DNA from: Rhizobium sp. SL86
Lineage (GTDB): Bacteria > Pseudomonadota > Alphaproteobacteria > Rhizobiales > Rhizobiaceae
Assembly (NCBI RefSeq): GCF_026672545.1
Contig: NZ_JAPPRJ010000009.1
Coordinates: forward strand, 434,001-498,000
Length of the DNA stretch: 64,000 bases
Direction: 5' to 3'
Part shown: positions 24,044 to 33,756 of the stretch, in pieces
How the letters are laid out: every line of letters starts with the position of its first letter
Position numbering within the stretch: position 1 is the first letter of the stretch
The notes under the pieces: model-generated
Seen by the model: only the letters and a program-made list of their open reading frames with translations
What the model was told of the DNA's origin: nothing
Databases searched by the model: none
Position numbers and translations under genes: made by a program

Positions 24044-27000
24044 TCAGCCCTGTTTCGCCAGTTCCGATAGCTGCGCCATGATCTGCGCCGCCGTTGACAG
24101 CCGCTTTTCCGGCGTTGGCAGGTCGCGAGTCAGGAAAACGCTGTGGTCGGGGCGGATCTTTGCCATCGTCCCCTGCTTGGCGATGTAGCCGACCAGGCCC
24201 GCCGGATTGGGGAACTGCTTGTCGCGGAACTGCAGCACGATGCCCTTCGGTCCGGCCTCCAGCTTCTCGACATTGCCGATGCGGCAGAGCGACTTGATGT
24301 AGACGACCTTCAACAGGTTCTGCACCTCGACCGGCATCGGGCCGAACCGGTCGACCATTTCCGCGCCGAAACCATCGATCTCGGAGAGTTCGGTCAGCTC
24401 GCCAAGGCGGCGGTACAGCCCCATGCGCAGATGCAGGTCCGGCACGTAATTGTCCGGGATCATCACGGTGATGCCGACAGAAATCTGCGGCGACCAGCCG
24501 GTATCGAGCACCTCGTCCTCGCCCTTCACTTCGGCCACGGCCTCTTCCAGCATCTGCTGGTAGAGTTCGAAACCGACCTCCTTGATGTGGCCGGACTGTT
24601 CTTCGCCCAGCAGATTGCCGGCGCCGCGGATATCGAGGTCGTGGCTCGCCAGCTGGAAACCGGCGCCCAGCGTGTCGAGCGACTGCAGCACCTTGAGGCG
24701 GCGTTCGGCAGTCTGCGTCAGTTGCTTGTTGACCGGCAGCGTGAAGAGCGCAAAGGCGCGCACCTTCGAGCGCCCGACGCGTCCGCGCAACTGGTAAAGC
24801 TGGGCAAGGCCGAACATGTCGGCGCGATGGACGATCAGCGTATTGGCCGTCGGCACATCGAGGCCCGATTCCACGATCGTGGTGGAGAGAAGCACGTCAT
24901 ATTTGCCGTCGTAGAAGGCATTCATGATGTCTTCCAGCTCGCCCGCCGGCATCTGGCCATGGGCGACCGCCACCTTCAGTTCCGGCACATCGGATTGCAG
25001 ATAGGCCTGAATGTCGGGCAGGTCCGCCAAGCGCGGGCAGACGTAAAAACTCTGGCCGCCGCGATAATGCTCACGCATCAGCGTTTCGCGGATGACCAGC
25101 GGATCAAACGGCGAGATGAAAGTCCTGACTGCCATGCGGTCGACCGGCGGCGTGGTGATCAGCGACAGTTCGCGCACCCCGGTCATGGCGAGCTGCAGCG
25201 TGCGCGGGATCGGCGTGGCCGAGAGCGTCAGCACATGCACGTCGCTCTTCAGCTCCTTCAGCTTTTCTTTGTGCTTCACGCCGAAATGCTGCTCTTCGTC
25301 GATGATCAGCAAACCGAGATTGGCGAAGGTGATGCCGGTTCCGAGCAGCGCATGGGTGCCGACAACGATATCGACCTTGCCTTCGGCCAGATCCTTCTTC
25401 GTCTGGTTCAGCTCCTTGGCGGTGACGAGGCGCGAGGCCTGTTCCACCCGGATCGGCAACCCGCGAAAACGATCCCGGAAGGTCTTGAAGTGCTGGCGGG
25501 CGAGAAGTGTCGTCGGCACGACGACGGCCACCTGCGCGCCGTTCATGGCCGCGAAGAAGGCGGCACGCAAAGCCACCTCCGTCTTGCCGAAACCGACATC
25601 GCCGCAGACGAGGCGATCCATCGGCCGGCCGGCGGCAAGATCCTCGCGCACCGAATCGATGGCATTTGCCTGGTCTTCCGTCTCGTCATAGGGGAAACGC
25701 GCGGCAAATTCGTCGTAGAGCCCTTCCGGCGTGGCCAGCACCGGCGCACGGCGGGTAATGCGGGTGGCCGCGAGCTTGATCAGCGCATCCGCCATGTCGA
25801 GCAGGCGTTTCTTCAGCTTCGCCTTGCGCGCCTGCCAGGCGCCGCCGCCGAGCTTGTCGAGCTGGGCTTCCGCAGCGTCAGATCCATAACGCGACAGCAG
25901 GTCGATGTTTTCGACCGGCAGGAACAGCTTGGCCTGGTCGGCATAATGCAGTTCCAGGCATGCGCGCGGTGCACCCGCCGCTTCAATGGTCACGAGGCCG
26001 ACAAAACGACCGATGCCGTGTTCGGCATGCACGACGAGCGAACCTTCGTCGAGGCCGGCCACTTCCGAGATGAAATCGGCACCGCGCTTGCGGCGTTTGG
26101 AGCGGCGCACCATGCGGTCGCCGAGAATATCCTGCTCGCCGATGATCACCAGATCGCCGGTCTCGAAGCCCCCTTCGAGGCTCAAGACCGCCGAGGCCGC
26201 CTCGCCCTTTGCGAGGTTGCGGATATCCGAGAGTTTTTCGATCGGTTTGATGCGCTTCAGGCCGTGCTCGTCCAGCACCTGCAGCAGGCGGTCGAGCGAG
26301 CCGGCGGACCAGCCGGTGATCAGCACCTTGGCGCCGCCTGCCCGCTTGTCGGCAATGTGCTTGACCACGAGGTCGAAGATGTTGACGCGCTCGTCGCGGT
26401 TCTGCTGCTCGGCCTCGGCCTGGGCGCGTGCCCAGCGCGGACCGGACTTCGCCTCCAGCATCACGACGCGTTTGGCCTGTGCATCGATCTCGTTGAACGG
26501 CGTCAGGCGGATGGCGCATGCCGAATCCAGCTCCTTCACGAAGACCGAACCGTCGAGATAGAGCTGGCCCGGCGTCACCGGCTTGTAGGGCGTCGATTGC
26601 GCCATGCCGGCCTTGCCCGAATGCCCGGAAGTCTGCCGCGCCTCGAAATAGTCGTAGATCAGCTTGGAGCGTTCCTGCGCCGCCTCGCGCGCCGTGTGAT
26701 CCGTGATGATGCGGAAGCCTTTGAGGTAATCGAAGGCGGTTTCCAACGTCTCGTAAAACAGCGGCAGCCAGTGCTCCATGCCGGCATACCGCCGGCCCTC
26801 GGAGACGGCCTGATAAAGCGCGTCATCGCGCGTCGCGGCACCGAAGGTGGAGAGATAGGATTTGCGGAACCGGCTGATCGTGTCCGGCGTCAGCGTCACC
26901 TCGCTCATCGGATTGAGATCGAGCGCGCGGGCCTGCCCCGTGGTGCGTTGGCTCGCCGGATCAAAGGTGCGGATCGATTCCAGCGTGTCGCCGAAGAAAT

Positions 27001-27559
27001 CAAGGCGCACCGGTTCTTCCGTACCCGGCACGAAGACATCCAGAATGCCACCGCGCACGGCAAATTCGCCGACCTCGCGCACCGTCGAGACCCGGTCGAA
27101 GCCGTTGCGCTCGAGGCGTGCGGCAATGTCGTCCATGCGGATCGTGTTGCCGGGCTTGGCAGAAAAAGCGAGGCTTTCGATCACCGCCGCTGGCGCGATC
27201 TTCTGCATCATCGCATTGACGGTGACGAGCACAATCGCCGGATGCGGTTTCTTGGCATGCGCGATCAGGCCGGAAAGTGCGGCGAGCCTGCGGGCGGAGA
27301 CATCCGCACTCGGTGAAACGCGGTCATACGGCAGGCAGTCCCAGGCCGGCAGCGTCAGGACCGGAATGTCGGGGGCGACGAAAGAGAGCATCTGCTCGAT
27401 ATCGGCCATGCGCTGGCCATCCGACATCACATAGGCGACCGGCTGGCCGGACCTTGCGAGTTCCGCCAGAATGAGCGGCTCCATGCCCGCCTGGACATTG
27501 GCAATCGTGAGCCCCGCCGGAGAAGCGGCGACAGCCTTCGCGCTAAACCCTTCGATCAT
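24044..27559 (-). CDS. mfd: transcription-repair coupling factor
   Basis: Mfd (1171 residues) is a DNA translocase that displaces stalled RNA polymerase and recruits UvrA to template-strand damage. The N-terminal UvrB-like region, the RNA-polymerase-interacting domain, and the RecG-like helicase core (Walker A GDVGFGKTEVALRAAF, DEEQHFGV, SATPIPRTLQLA, QLRGRVGRSKVRAFA) are present in order, ending with a TRCF domain. The ATG at 27559 overlaps the sdhE stop by 4 nt (ATGA), deciding the start over an ORF 87 codons longer. Functionally linked to uvrA at 10-13 kb, though in another operon. Confidence 0.97.
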   Translation of the reverse strand: MIEGFSAKAVAASPAGLTIANVQAGMEPLILAELARSGQPVAYVMSDGQRMADIEQMLSFVAPDIPVLTLPAWDCLPYDRVSPSADVSARRLAALSGLIAHAKKPHPAIVLVTVNAMMQKIAPAAVIESLAFSAKPGNTIRMDDIAARLERNGFDRVSTVREVGEFAVRGGILDVFVPGTEEPVRLDFFGDTLESIRTFDPASQRTTGQARALDLNPMSEVTLTPDTISRFRKSYLSTFGAATRDDALYQAVSEGRRYAGMEHWLPLFYETLETAFDYLKGFRIITDHTAREAAQERSKLIYDYFEARQTSGHSGKAGMAQSTPYKPVTPGQLYLDGSVFVKELDSACAIRLTPFNEIDAQAKRVVMLEAKSGPRWARAQAEAEQQNRDERVNIFDLVVKHIADKRAGGAKVLITGWSAGSLDRLLQVLDEHGLKRIKPIEKLSDIRNLAKGEAASAVLSLEGGFETGDLVIIGEQDILGDRMVRRSKRRKRGADFISEVAGLDEGSLVVHAEHGIGRFVGLVTIEAAGAPRACLELHYADQAKLFLPVENIDLLSRYGSDAAEAQLDKLGGGAWQARKAKLKKRLLDMADALIKLAATRITRRAPVLATPEGLYDEFAARFPYDETEDQANAIDSVREDLAAGRPMDRLVCGDVGFGKTEVALRAAFFAAMNGAQVAVVVPTTLLARQHFKTFRDRFRGLPIRVEQASRLVTAKELNQTKKDLAEGKVDIVVGTHALLGTGITFANLGLLIIDEEQHFGVKHKEKLKELKSDVHVLTLSATPIPRTLQLAMTGVRELSLITTPPVDRMAVRTFISPFDPLVIRETLMREHYRGGQSFYVCPRLADLPDIQAYLQSDVPELKVAVAHGQMPAGELEDIMNAFYDGKYDVLLSTTIVESGLDVPTANTLIVHRADMFGLAQLYQLRGRVGRSKVRAFALFTLPVNKQLTQTAERRLKVLQSLDTLGAGFQLASHDLDIRGAGNLLGEEQSGHIKEVGFELYQQMLEEAVAEVKGEDEVLDTGWSPQISVGITVMIPDNYVPDLHLRMGLYRRLGELTELSEIDGFGAEMVDRFGPMPVEVQNLLKVVYIKSLCRIGNVEKLEAGPKGIVLQFRDKQFPNPAGLVGYIAKQGTMAKIRPDHSVFLTRDLPTPEKRLSTAAQIMAQLSELAKQG

Positions 27560-27885
27560 TCGCCGCGCCCGAATTTCTCGTCGAGGCTCGCCTTTGTGAC
27601 GATGTCGAAATCGGGCCGATAGGCGGCAATCCGCTCGAACATCGGCGTCTGCAGGTGTTGCGGCACCGGATCGGCGCCGGTGATCCAGCGGTTGAGATCC
27701 TGGTCCTCCTCGGCCATCACGGCCTCGAGTTCGTCCAGCTCGGTTTCGGACAACGTTGCGATCTGCTCTTCGGCAAACTGGCCGAAAACGAGATCCATCT
27801 CGCGGATGCCGCGATGCCAACAGCGATAGAGAATTCTGCGGCGCCGGGGATCGAGATCGGCGCTGGAGCGCGACAGTCCAGTCAT
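27556..27885 (-). CDS. sdhE: succinate dehydrogenase assembly factor SdhE
   Basis: The 109-residue protein contains the DUF339/Sdh5 fold with the RGxxE motif (RGIREMDLVFGQF, residues 25-37) needed for FAD attachment to SdhA. The C-terminal extension (residues 80-109) is polar. The ATG at 27885 starts MTGLSRSSADLDPRRRR. It is the first gene of a pair with mfd (4-nt overlap, ATGA) and divergent from recG. This reading frame continues upstream as a long open frame antisense to recG, which is an artefact. Confidence 0.93.
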   Translation of the reverse strand: MTGLSRSSADLDPRRRRILYRCWHRGIREMDLVFGQFAEEQIATLSETELDELEAVMAEEDQDLNRWITGADPVPQHLQTPMFERIAAYRPDFDIVTKASLDEKFGRGE

Positions 27886-27978
27886 GAGCGTAAAACCTTG
27901 TTGCGCGGCTGATATAGGATGAATTCTCTTGAATGTCAGCCTTGCCAAGCAGGCAAATTCCGACGCATTTTGCCGCCC

Positions 27979-30093
27979 ATGCGCCCTGCTTTGCTCGATC
28001 CCCTGTTCGCTTCGGTCTCCAGCCTGCCCGGTATCGGGCCGAAACTGGCGGATCTGATCGCCCGCGTGACGAATCGCGAGGATGCGGAAGACTGCCGGGT
28101 GGTGGATGTGCTGTTCCATGCCCCCTCCTCGATCATCGACCGGCGCAACCGGCCGGGCATCGCGTTGGCACCCCAGGGCGCCATCGTCACCATCGAAGGC
28201 CGGGTCGATCGTCACCAGCCGCCACCGGCACACACCAACCAGCCCTACCGGGTCTTTTTGCATGACGAGACCGGCGAACTGGCGCTGACTTTTTTCCGGG
28301 TTAAAGGCAACTGGCTGGAAAAGGCGCTGCCAATCGACGAGCAGGTGATGGTGAGCGGCAAGGTCGACTGGTTCAACGGCCGCGCCTCGATGGTCCATCC
28401 GGACCTGATGGTGAAGGTGTCGGAAGCGGGCGAGATGCCGCTGGTTGAGCCGGTCTATCCGTTGACGGCGGGATTGGTGCCGAAGGTGATGCGCCGCGCG
28501 GTCGAAGGTGCGGTTGCCCGCCTGCCGCGCTTTCCCGAATGGATGGATGCGGCCCTTCAGGAACGCCAGGGCCTGCCGGATGTGGCAGAGGCGTTTCGCC
28601 AGTTGCACGATCCGCGCGACGGTCACGATCTTGATCCGCAGGCGCCGGCAAGACGAAGGCTGGCTTACGACGAGTTCCTCGCCGGCCAGGTGTCGCTGGC
28701 CCTGGTGCGCCAGCGCATGCGCAAGGCGTCCGGCCGCCCGGTGCGGGTAGAGGGTCGAATCGGTGCGACGATCCGCGCCGCCCTGCCCTTTTCGCTGACC
28801 GGCAGCCAGGAGGTGGCGATTGCCGAGATCCGGGCGGATATGGCGAAAAGCGAGCGGATGCTGCGCCTCGTCCAGGGCGATGTCGGTGCCGGCAAGACAC
28901 TGGTCGCGCTGATGGCCATGGCCGATGTGGTGGAGGCCGGCGGCCAGGCGGTGCTGATGGCGCCGACGGAAATTCTCGCCCGCCAGCATTTTGCCACCAT
29001 CAGCCGTTTTGCCGCCTCCGCCGGACTGACGGTCGAGGTGCTGACCGGACGGGTGAAGGGCAAGGAGCGGGACGAGGTGATGGCCCGCATCGCGTCGGGG
29101 GAAGCGCAGATCATCATCGGGACGCACGCGCTCTTCCAGGATGCCATCACCTATCACGATCTGATGCTCGCCGTGGTCGATGAACAGCACCGGTTCGGCG
29201 TGCACCAGCGGCTGAAGCTGACGGCCAAGGGCATCGCCCCGCATATGCTGGTGATGACCGCAACCCCCATTCCGCGCACGCTGGTGCTCGCCGCCTTCGG
29301 CGACATGGATGTTTCCAAGCTCACCGAAAAACCTGCCGGCCGCAAGCCGATCCAGACCGTCACCGTGCCGACGGAACGCACCGACGAGATCATCGCGCGG
29401 CTCCGCGCCGCCATCGGCGACGGCAAGAAGGCCTACTGGATCTGCCCGCTGGTGGAGGAGTCGGAAGAGTCCGACCTGATGTCGGCGGAACAGCGCCATG
29501 CAGTTCTGACAAAGGCGCTTGGGGCCCAGATCGGCGCAAAAGTCGGCCTCGTGCATGGCCGAATGAATGGCGCCGACAAGGACGCCGTGATGGCCGCCTT
29601 CAAGGCCGGTGATCTGCGCCTGCTCGTCGCCACCACCGTTGTGGAGGTCGGAGTCGACGTGCCGGATGCAACGATCATGGTGATCGAACATGCCGAACGG
29701 TTCGGTCTCGCCCAGCTGCACCAGTTGCGCGGGCGTGTTGGCCGCGGCGACGAGGCCTCCACCTGCATCCTGCTCTACAAAGGTCCCCTTGGGGAAACGG
29801 GACGGGCACGGCTCTCCATCCTGCGCGACAGCGAGGATGGTTTTCTGATCGCCGAGGAAGACCTGAAGCTGCGCGGTGAAGGTGAACTTCTCGGCACCCG
29901 CCAGTCCGGCACACCGGGCTTTCGAATCGCAAGCCTGGAGGCACATGCGGATCTGCTGGAGATCGCCCGCAAGGACGCCGCCTACATCATCGAGAAAGAC
30001 CCCGAACTGGTGAGCGAGCGCGGCCAGGCGCTGCGCGTACTGCTCTATCTGCACCGCCGCGACGAAGCGATCCGTTATCTGAGGGCTGGTTAA
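27979..30093 (+). CDS. recG: ATP-dependent DNA helicase RecG
   Basis: RecG (704 residues) reverses stalled replication forks and migrates branched DNA. The N-terminal wedge domain (OB-fold near VTIEGRVDRHQPPP) precedes the helicase core: Walker A GDVGAGKTLVALMAM, DEQHRFGVHQ, TATPIPRTLVLAAFGD and QLRGRVGRGDEAS. The start MRPALLDPLFASVSSLPGIGPK at 27979 fits alphaproteobacterial RecG; an in-frame ATG 20 codons earlier is less typical. The divergent gap to sdhE is only 93 nt, so promoters are close. Confidence 0.96.
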   Translation: MRPALLDPLFASVSSLPGIGPKLADLIARVTNREDAEDCRVVDVLFHAPSSIIDRRNRPGIALAPQGAIVTIEGRVDRHQPPPAHTNQPYRVFLHDETGELALTFFRVKGNWLEKALPIDEQVMVSGKVDWFNGRASMVHPDLMVKVSEAGEMPLVEPVYPLTAGLVPKVMRRAVEGAVARLPRFPEWMDAALQERQGLPDVAEAFRQLHDPRDGHDLDPQAPARRRLAYDEFLAGQVSLALVRQRMRKASGRPVRVEGRIGATIRAALPFSLTGSQEVAIAEIRADMAKSERMLRLVQGDVGAGKTLVALMAMADVVEAGGQAVLMAPTEILARQHFATISRFAASAGLTVEVLTGRVKGKERDEVMARIASGEAQIIIGTHALFQDAITYHDLMLAVVDEQHRFGVHQRLKLTAKGIAPHMLVMTATPIPRTLVLAAFGDMDVSKLTEKPAGRKPIQTVTVPTERTDEIIARLRAAIGDGKKAYWICPLVEESEESDLMSAEQRHAVLTKALGAQIGAKVGLVHGRMNGADKDAVMAAFKAGDLRLLVATTVVEVGVDVPDATIMVIEHAERFGLAQLHQLRGRVGRGDEASTCILLYKGPLGETGRARLSILRDSEDGFLIAEEDLKLRGEGELLGTRQSGTPGFRIASLEAHADLLEIARKDAAYIIEKDPELVSERGQALRVLLYLHRRDEAIRYLRAG

Positions 30094-30232
30094 CCGCAGC
30101 GCACGCCGGTTCGGCAGCAGACCCATGCGTTTGCCGTGGAATAAGGCAAGACTTCGCCGCAATCCGGGCTAAATATATGACATCCGTCAATTTAGGGCCG
30201 TCTCGCCCGACCTTCCCAGCATCGGAGTCAGC

Positions 30233-32527
30233 ATGTCCAGCAATCGCCCCCGCGGTATCGAGCCCTATGACGCACCGGCCGGTGGCTGGGGGGCGTTGCG
30301 CGCCGTCGCAAAGACCTTGGCCCACCAGCAGATTGTCACCCAGGGCAGCTCCACGCTGCTGAAGGCGAACCAGCCGGACGGATTCGATTGCCCCGGTTGC
30401 GCCTGGCCGGACCCCAAACACACCTCCTCCTTCGAATTCTGCGAAAACGGCGCCAAGGCGATCACCTGGGAATCGACCGCAAAACGCGTGCCGCCTGAAT
30501 TCTTCGCGCTGCACAGCGTGTCCGAGCTTTGGTCATGGCACGATCACCAGTTGGAGGACCAAGGCCGCCTGACCCACCCGATGGTTTATGATGCGACAAT
30601 CGACCGCTACAAGCCGATCGAATGGGACGAAGCCTACCGGTTGATCGGCGAGCGCCTCAACGCGCTTGCAAACCCGCACCAGGCGGAATTCTACACCTCC
30701 GGCCGCGCCTCCAACGAGGCGGCCTTCCTGTTCCAGCTTTTTGTGCGGGCCTATGGCACCAACAATTTCCCGGACTGCTCGAACATGTGCCACGAGGCGA
30801 CCAGCGTTGGGCTGCCGAAGTCGATCGGCGTCGGCAAGGGCACGGTGCTCTTGGAGGATTTCGACCATTGCGACGCGATCTTCAGCTTCGGCCACAATCC
30901 CGGCACCAACCATCCGCGCATGATGGCAACGCTGCATGAGGCGGCCCGCCGCGGCGTGCCGATCATCGTCTTCAACCCGCTGAAGGAACGGGCGCTGGAG
31001 AAATTTGCTTCGCCGCAGAATGCCGTGGAAATGGCAACCCTCTCCTCCACGCCGATTGCCTCGGCTTATCACCAGGTGAAGGCCGGTGGCGACCTGGCAG
31101 CGCTGAAGGGCCTGATGAAGGCGATCTTCGAACGTGACGACGAGGCGCGCGCAGCAGGCGGTGCGGGCGTCCTCGACCGTGCCTTCATTGCCGAACATAC
31201 GCTGGGGCTGGACGACCTGCGCCGCGACATCGACGAGACCTCCTGGGAGGCGATCATTGCCAAGTCGGGACTCTCGCGCGAGGCGCTCACCAGTGCTGCC
31301 GATGTCTATATCAAAGCGGAACGGGTGATCGCCTGTTACGGCATGGGCATCACCCAACACGCGCATGGCACGGAAAACGTCCAGCAGCTGGCCAATTTCC
31401 TGTTGCTGCGCGGCAATATCGGCAGAGAGGGCGCCGGCATCTGCCCGCTGCGTGGTCATTCCAACGTGCAGGGCGATCGCACTGTCGGCATCACCGAGAT
31501 CCCGACCAAGGCCCTCCTCGACGGCATGGAACGCGCCTTCGGTTTCCGCCCGACGGCGGAAAAAGGCCATAACGCGGTCGAGACCATCGAGGCCATGTTG
31601 AACGGTTCATCGAAGGCGCTGATCTGCCTCGGTGGCAATCTGCCGGTCGCCATGCCCGATTCAGATCTCTGCCTGGAGACCATGCGCAAGCTGGAGCTCT
31701 CGGTGCATATCGCAACCAAACTGAACCGCTCGCACCTGGTGCCGGGCCGCGTCACCCTTCTCCTGCCCTGCCTCGGGCGCACGGATCTTGATGTGCAGGA
31801 AGGTGGGCCGCAATCGGTGACGGTCGAGGACTCCATGTCCATGGTGCATGCCTCGCGCGGCTTCCTCAACGCGCCGGCCCCGACGCTGCGCTCCGAACCG
31901 GCCATCGTCGCCGGTATGGCAAAAGCGACGCTCGGCGATCGTTACGGCATCGACTGGGACGGCATGGTGGCAAATTACGACCGGATCCGCGACAAGATCG
32001 AAATCGTCTTTCCGGATTTTCGCGACTACAACCGCCGCGTCCGCGTTAAGGGCGGCTTCCGGCTCACCGTCGGCGCCTCCGACCGGCACTGGAACACCGA
32101 GACCGGCAAGGCGATGTTCCTCACCGCACGCGGCCTCGAGGAAGACCTGCCGGCTGATGACAAAGCCCTGCTTTTGACGACGCTGCGCTCGCACGACCAA
32201 TACAACACGACCATCTACGGCATGGACGATCGTTACCGCGGCGTCTTCGGCCGGCGCGACGTCATCTTCATCAACGAAAAGGACATGCAGGCGATCGGCA
32301 TTGCGGATGGCGATCTGATCGATGTCGCCTCCGTCTGGCGGGGCGACGACCGCGAGCGGGTCGTCAAGGCCTATACCGCCGTCGCCTACGACATCCCGCA
32401 AGGGGCCATCGCCGGTTATTATCCGGAGATGAACGTGCTGGTGGCGCTTGGCGATCATGACCCGAAATCCGGCACGCCGGCCTACAAGGGCGTTCCCGTC
32501 AAGGTCACACCGTCGCAGGGCGCCTGA
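30233..32527 (+). CDS. FdhF/YdeP family molybdopterin oxidoreductase
   Basis: The 764-residue protein belongs to the formate-dehydrogenase-alpha-like YdeP family. The N-terminus has Cys53-Pro-Gly-Cys56 and Cys70, fewer cysteines than a standard four-cysteine Fe-S site. The molybdopterin domain shows CSNMCHEATSVGL, in which Cys186-His187 aligns with the Sec-His catalytic pair of formate dehydrogenase H, then FGHNPGTNHPRM and LLLRGNIGREGAGICPLRGHSNVQGDRTVG. YdeP of E. coli is linked to acid resistance; the substrate is unknown. No partner subunits adjoin it. No Tat signal is visible, so it is probably cytoplasmic. Confidence 0.9.
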   Translation: MSSNRPRGIEPYDAPAGGWGALRAVAKTLAHQQIVTQGSSTLLKANQPDGFDCPGCAWPDPKHTSSFEFCENGAKAITWESTAKRVPPEFFALHSVSELWSWHDHQLEDQGRLTHPMVYDATIDRYKPIEWDEAYRLIGERLNALANPHQAEFYTSGRASNEAAFLFQLFVRAYGTNNFPDCSNMCHEATSVGLPKSIGVGKGTVLLEDFDHCDAIFSFGHNPGTNHPRMMATLHEAARRGVPIIVFNPLKERALEKFASPQNAVEMATLSSTPIASAYHQVKAGGDLAALKGLMKAIFERDDEARAAGGAGVLDRAFIAEHTLGLDDLRRDIDETSWEAIIAKSGLSREALTSAADVYIKAERVIACYGMGITQHAHGTENVQQLANFLLLRGNIGREGAGICPLRGHSNVQGDRTVGITEIPTKALLDGMERAFGFRPTAEKGHNAVETIEAMLNGSSKALICLGGNLPVAMPDSDLCLETMRKLELSVHIATKLNRSHLVPGRVTLLLPCLGRTDLDVQEGGPQSVTVEDSMSMVHASRGFLNAPAPTLRSEPAIVAGMAKATLGDRYGIDWDGMVANYDRIRDKIEIVFPDFRDYNRRVRVKGGFRLTVGASDRHWNTETGKAMFLTARGLEEDLPADDKALLLTTLRSHDQYNTTIYGMDDRYRGVFGRRDVIFINEKDMQAIGIADGDLIDVASVWRGDDRERVVKAYTAVAYDIPQGAIAGYYPEMNVLVALGDHDPKSGTPAYKGVPVKVTPSQGA

Positions 32528-32558
32528 CGGCGGACGATCGCAGGATGAGACGAGGGTC

Positions 32559-33239
32559 TCATTCCTGCGGCAAAGCCGGGGGAGCCGTCGGTTTCGGTTT
32601 CCAGTTCGGCGTGATGAGACCGCCCGAGATCAGAAGTTTCGCCGCATCTTCCGGCGTCATGTCGAGCATGATGATCTTGTTTTTCGGCACGAAGATCAGG
32701 AAACCTGCCGTCGGTACCGGCGTCGGCGGCAGGAAGACCGCCATCATCTCTTCGCCCATCTCGTCGAAACGGGAGGCAAGTTCGCCCTGCGCCTCGGTCG
32801 AGATGAACACCAGCGCCCAGGTGCCGGGGCCGGGAAATTCGATCAGCCCGACCTTCTTGAAGGAGGTGGACTGGTCCTTCAGCACCGTCTCGAAGATCTG
32901 TTTGAGGCTTTTGTAGAGCGTGCGCACCAAAGGCGTGCGATGCAGCACCGATTCACCGACATTGACGATCGACCGGCCGATCAGGTTCTTGCCGAGGAAA
33001 CCGATCATGGTGATGCAGACGACCGCGATCAGCAGGCCGAGGCCGGGGATCGTGATGTCGAAATAATATTGCGGATTGTACCGCTGCGGAATGTAGGGCG
33101 TCACCCAGCTGTCCGCCCAGTCGATGAAGGCGAAGGTCAGCCAGATCGTGATGGCAAGTGGTGCGCAGATGATGAGGCCGGTGAGGAAATTATTCCGCAG
33201 GCGGCCAATTATGGTGATCCGTTCCGGAATGTCCGTCAT
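32559..33239 (-). CDS. DUF502 family membrane protein
   Basis: A 226-residue protein with two membrane segments (FLTGLIICAPLAITIWLTF and LGLLIAVVCITMIGFLG) and the DUF502 core RTPLVRTLYKSLKQIFET, then LPPTPVPTAGFLIFVP. The function is unknown; a plant homologue (COV/LCV) affects vascular patterning. A proline-rich tail follows. It lies 13 nt downstream of the GNAT gene on the same strand, and may be the last gene of glmU-glmS-GNAT-DUF502. Confidence 0.9.
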   Translation of the reverse strand: MTDIPERITIIGRLRNNFLTGLIICAPLAITIWLTFAFIDWADSWVTPYIPQRYNPQYYFDITIPGLGLLIAVVCITMIGFLGKNLIGRSIVNVGESVLHRTPLVRTLYKSLKQIFETVLKDQSTSFKKVGLIEFPGPGTWALVFISTEAQGELASRFDEMGEEMMAVFLPPTPVPTAGFLIFVPKNKIIMLDMTPEDAAKLLISGGLITPNWKPKPTAPPALPQE

Positions 33240-33252
33240 GCCTGCCCGTCAC

Positions 33253-33756
33253 TCATGCTGCATTGCCGTAAAAGGCCGGGTGAAACCGGACAATGCCGGA
33301 GGGCATCTCCCCCCGCAAGAGCAGAACCATGAAATATTCGACAGGAAGACCGGGATAGACGAGCTCCCGGCAGTGCCGGAAGCCGAATCGCGGATAGAAT
33401 TTCGGACTGCCGACCAGCACACAACCGGAAGCGCCAAGCCCCGCAAGATCGGCAGGCCCCCGGCGGATCAGCGCCGAACCGATGCCCTCGCTTTGGCGAT
33501 CCGGGTGAACGCTGACGGGGCCAAGGCCATACCAGCCGGTGGCACCATCCTCGATCTCCACCAACGAGAACGCGACGTGGCCAATCACCTCCCCGCCGTC
33601 CTCGGCGACCAGCGACAGATCGAGCGCGCCGGCCACACGAAGCCGTTCGATGATCTGCGGTTCGGTCTGGTCGCTGTAAGGTTTTCCGGTAAAGGCGGCG
33701 GCGGTCACCGCGCGGATGGCCGCCTCATCGCCTTGTCGTTCGCCGCGAAGGATCAC
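33253..33756 (-). CDS. GNAT family N-acetyltransferase
   Basis: The 167-residue protein has the GNAT acetyl-CoA binding region GLGPVSVHPDRQSEGIGSALI and resembles the YhbS subgroup (FYPRFGF near residue 125). The substrate is unknown. Its ATG overlaps the glmS stop by 4 nt (ATGA), so its translation is probably coupled to glmS; an amino-sugar link is possible but not shown. Confidence 0.88.
   Translation of the reverse strand: MILRGERQGDEAAIRAVTAAAFTGKPYSDQTEPQIIERLRVAGALDLSLVAEDGGEVIGHVAFSLVEIEDGATGWYGLGPVSVHPDRQSEGIGSALIRRGPADLAGLGASGCVLVGSPKFYPRFGFRHCRELVYPGLPVEYFMVLLLRGEMPSGIVRFHPAFYGNAA

Noticed and set aside
24143..27316. 1057-codon open frame on the plus strand
   Set aside because: It lies wholly antisense to mfd; its translation is Arg/His/Gln/Asp-rich without any domain. 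High third-position GC in mfd leaves the complementary frame free of stops.
27886..30162. Long minus-strand extension upstream of sdhE
   Set aside because: Only the last 109 codons (27556-27885) encode a real protein, SdhE. The rest is antisense to recG.
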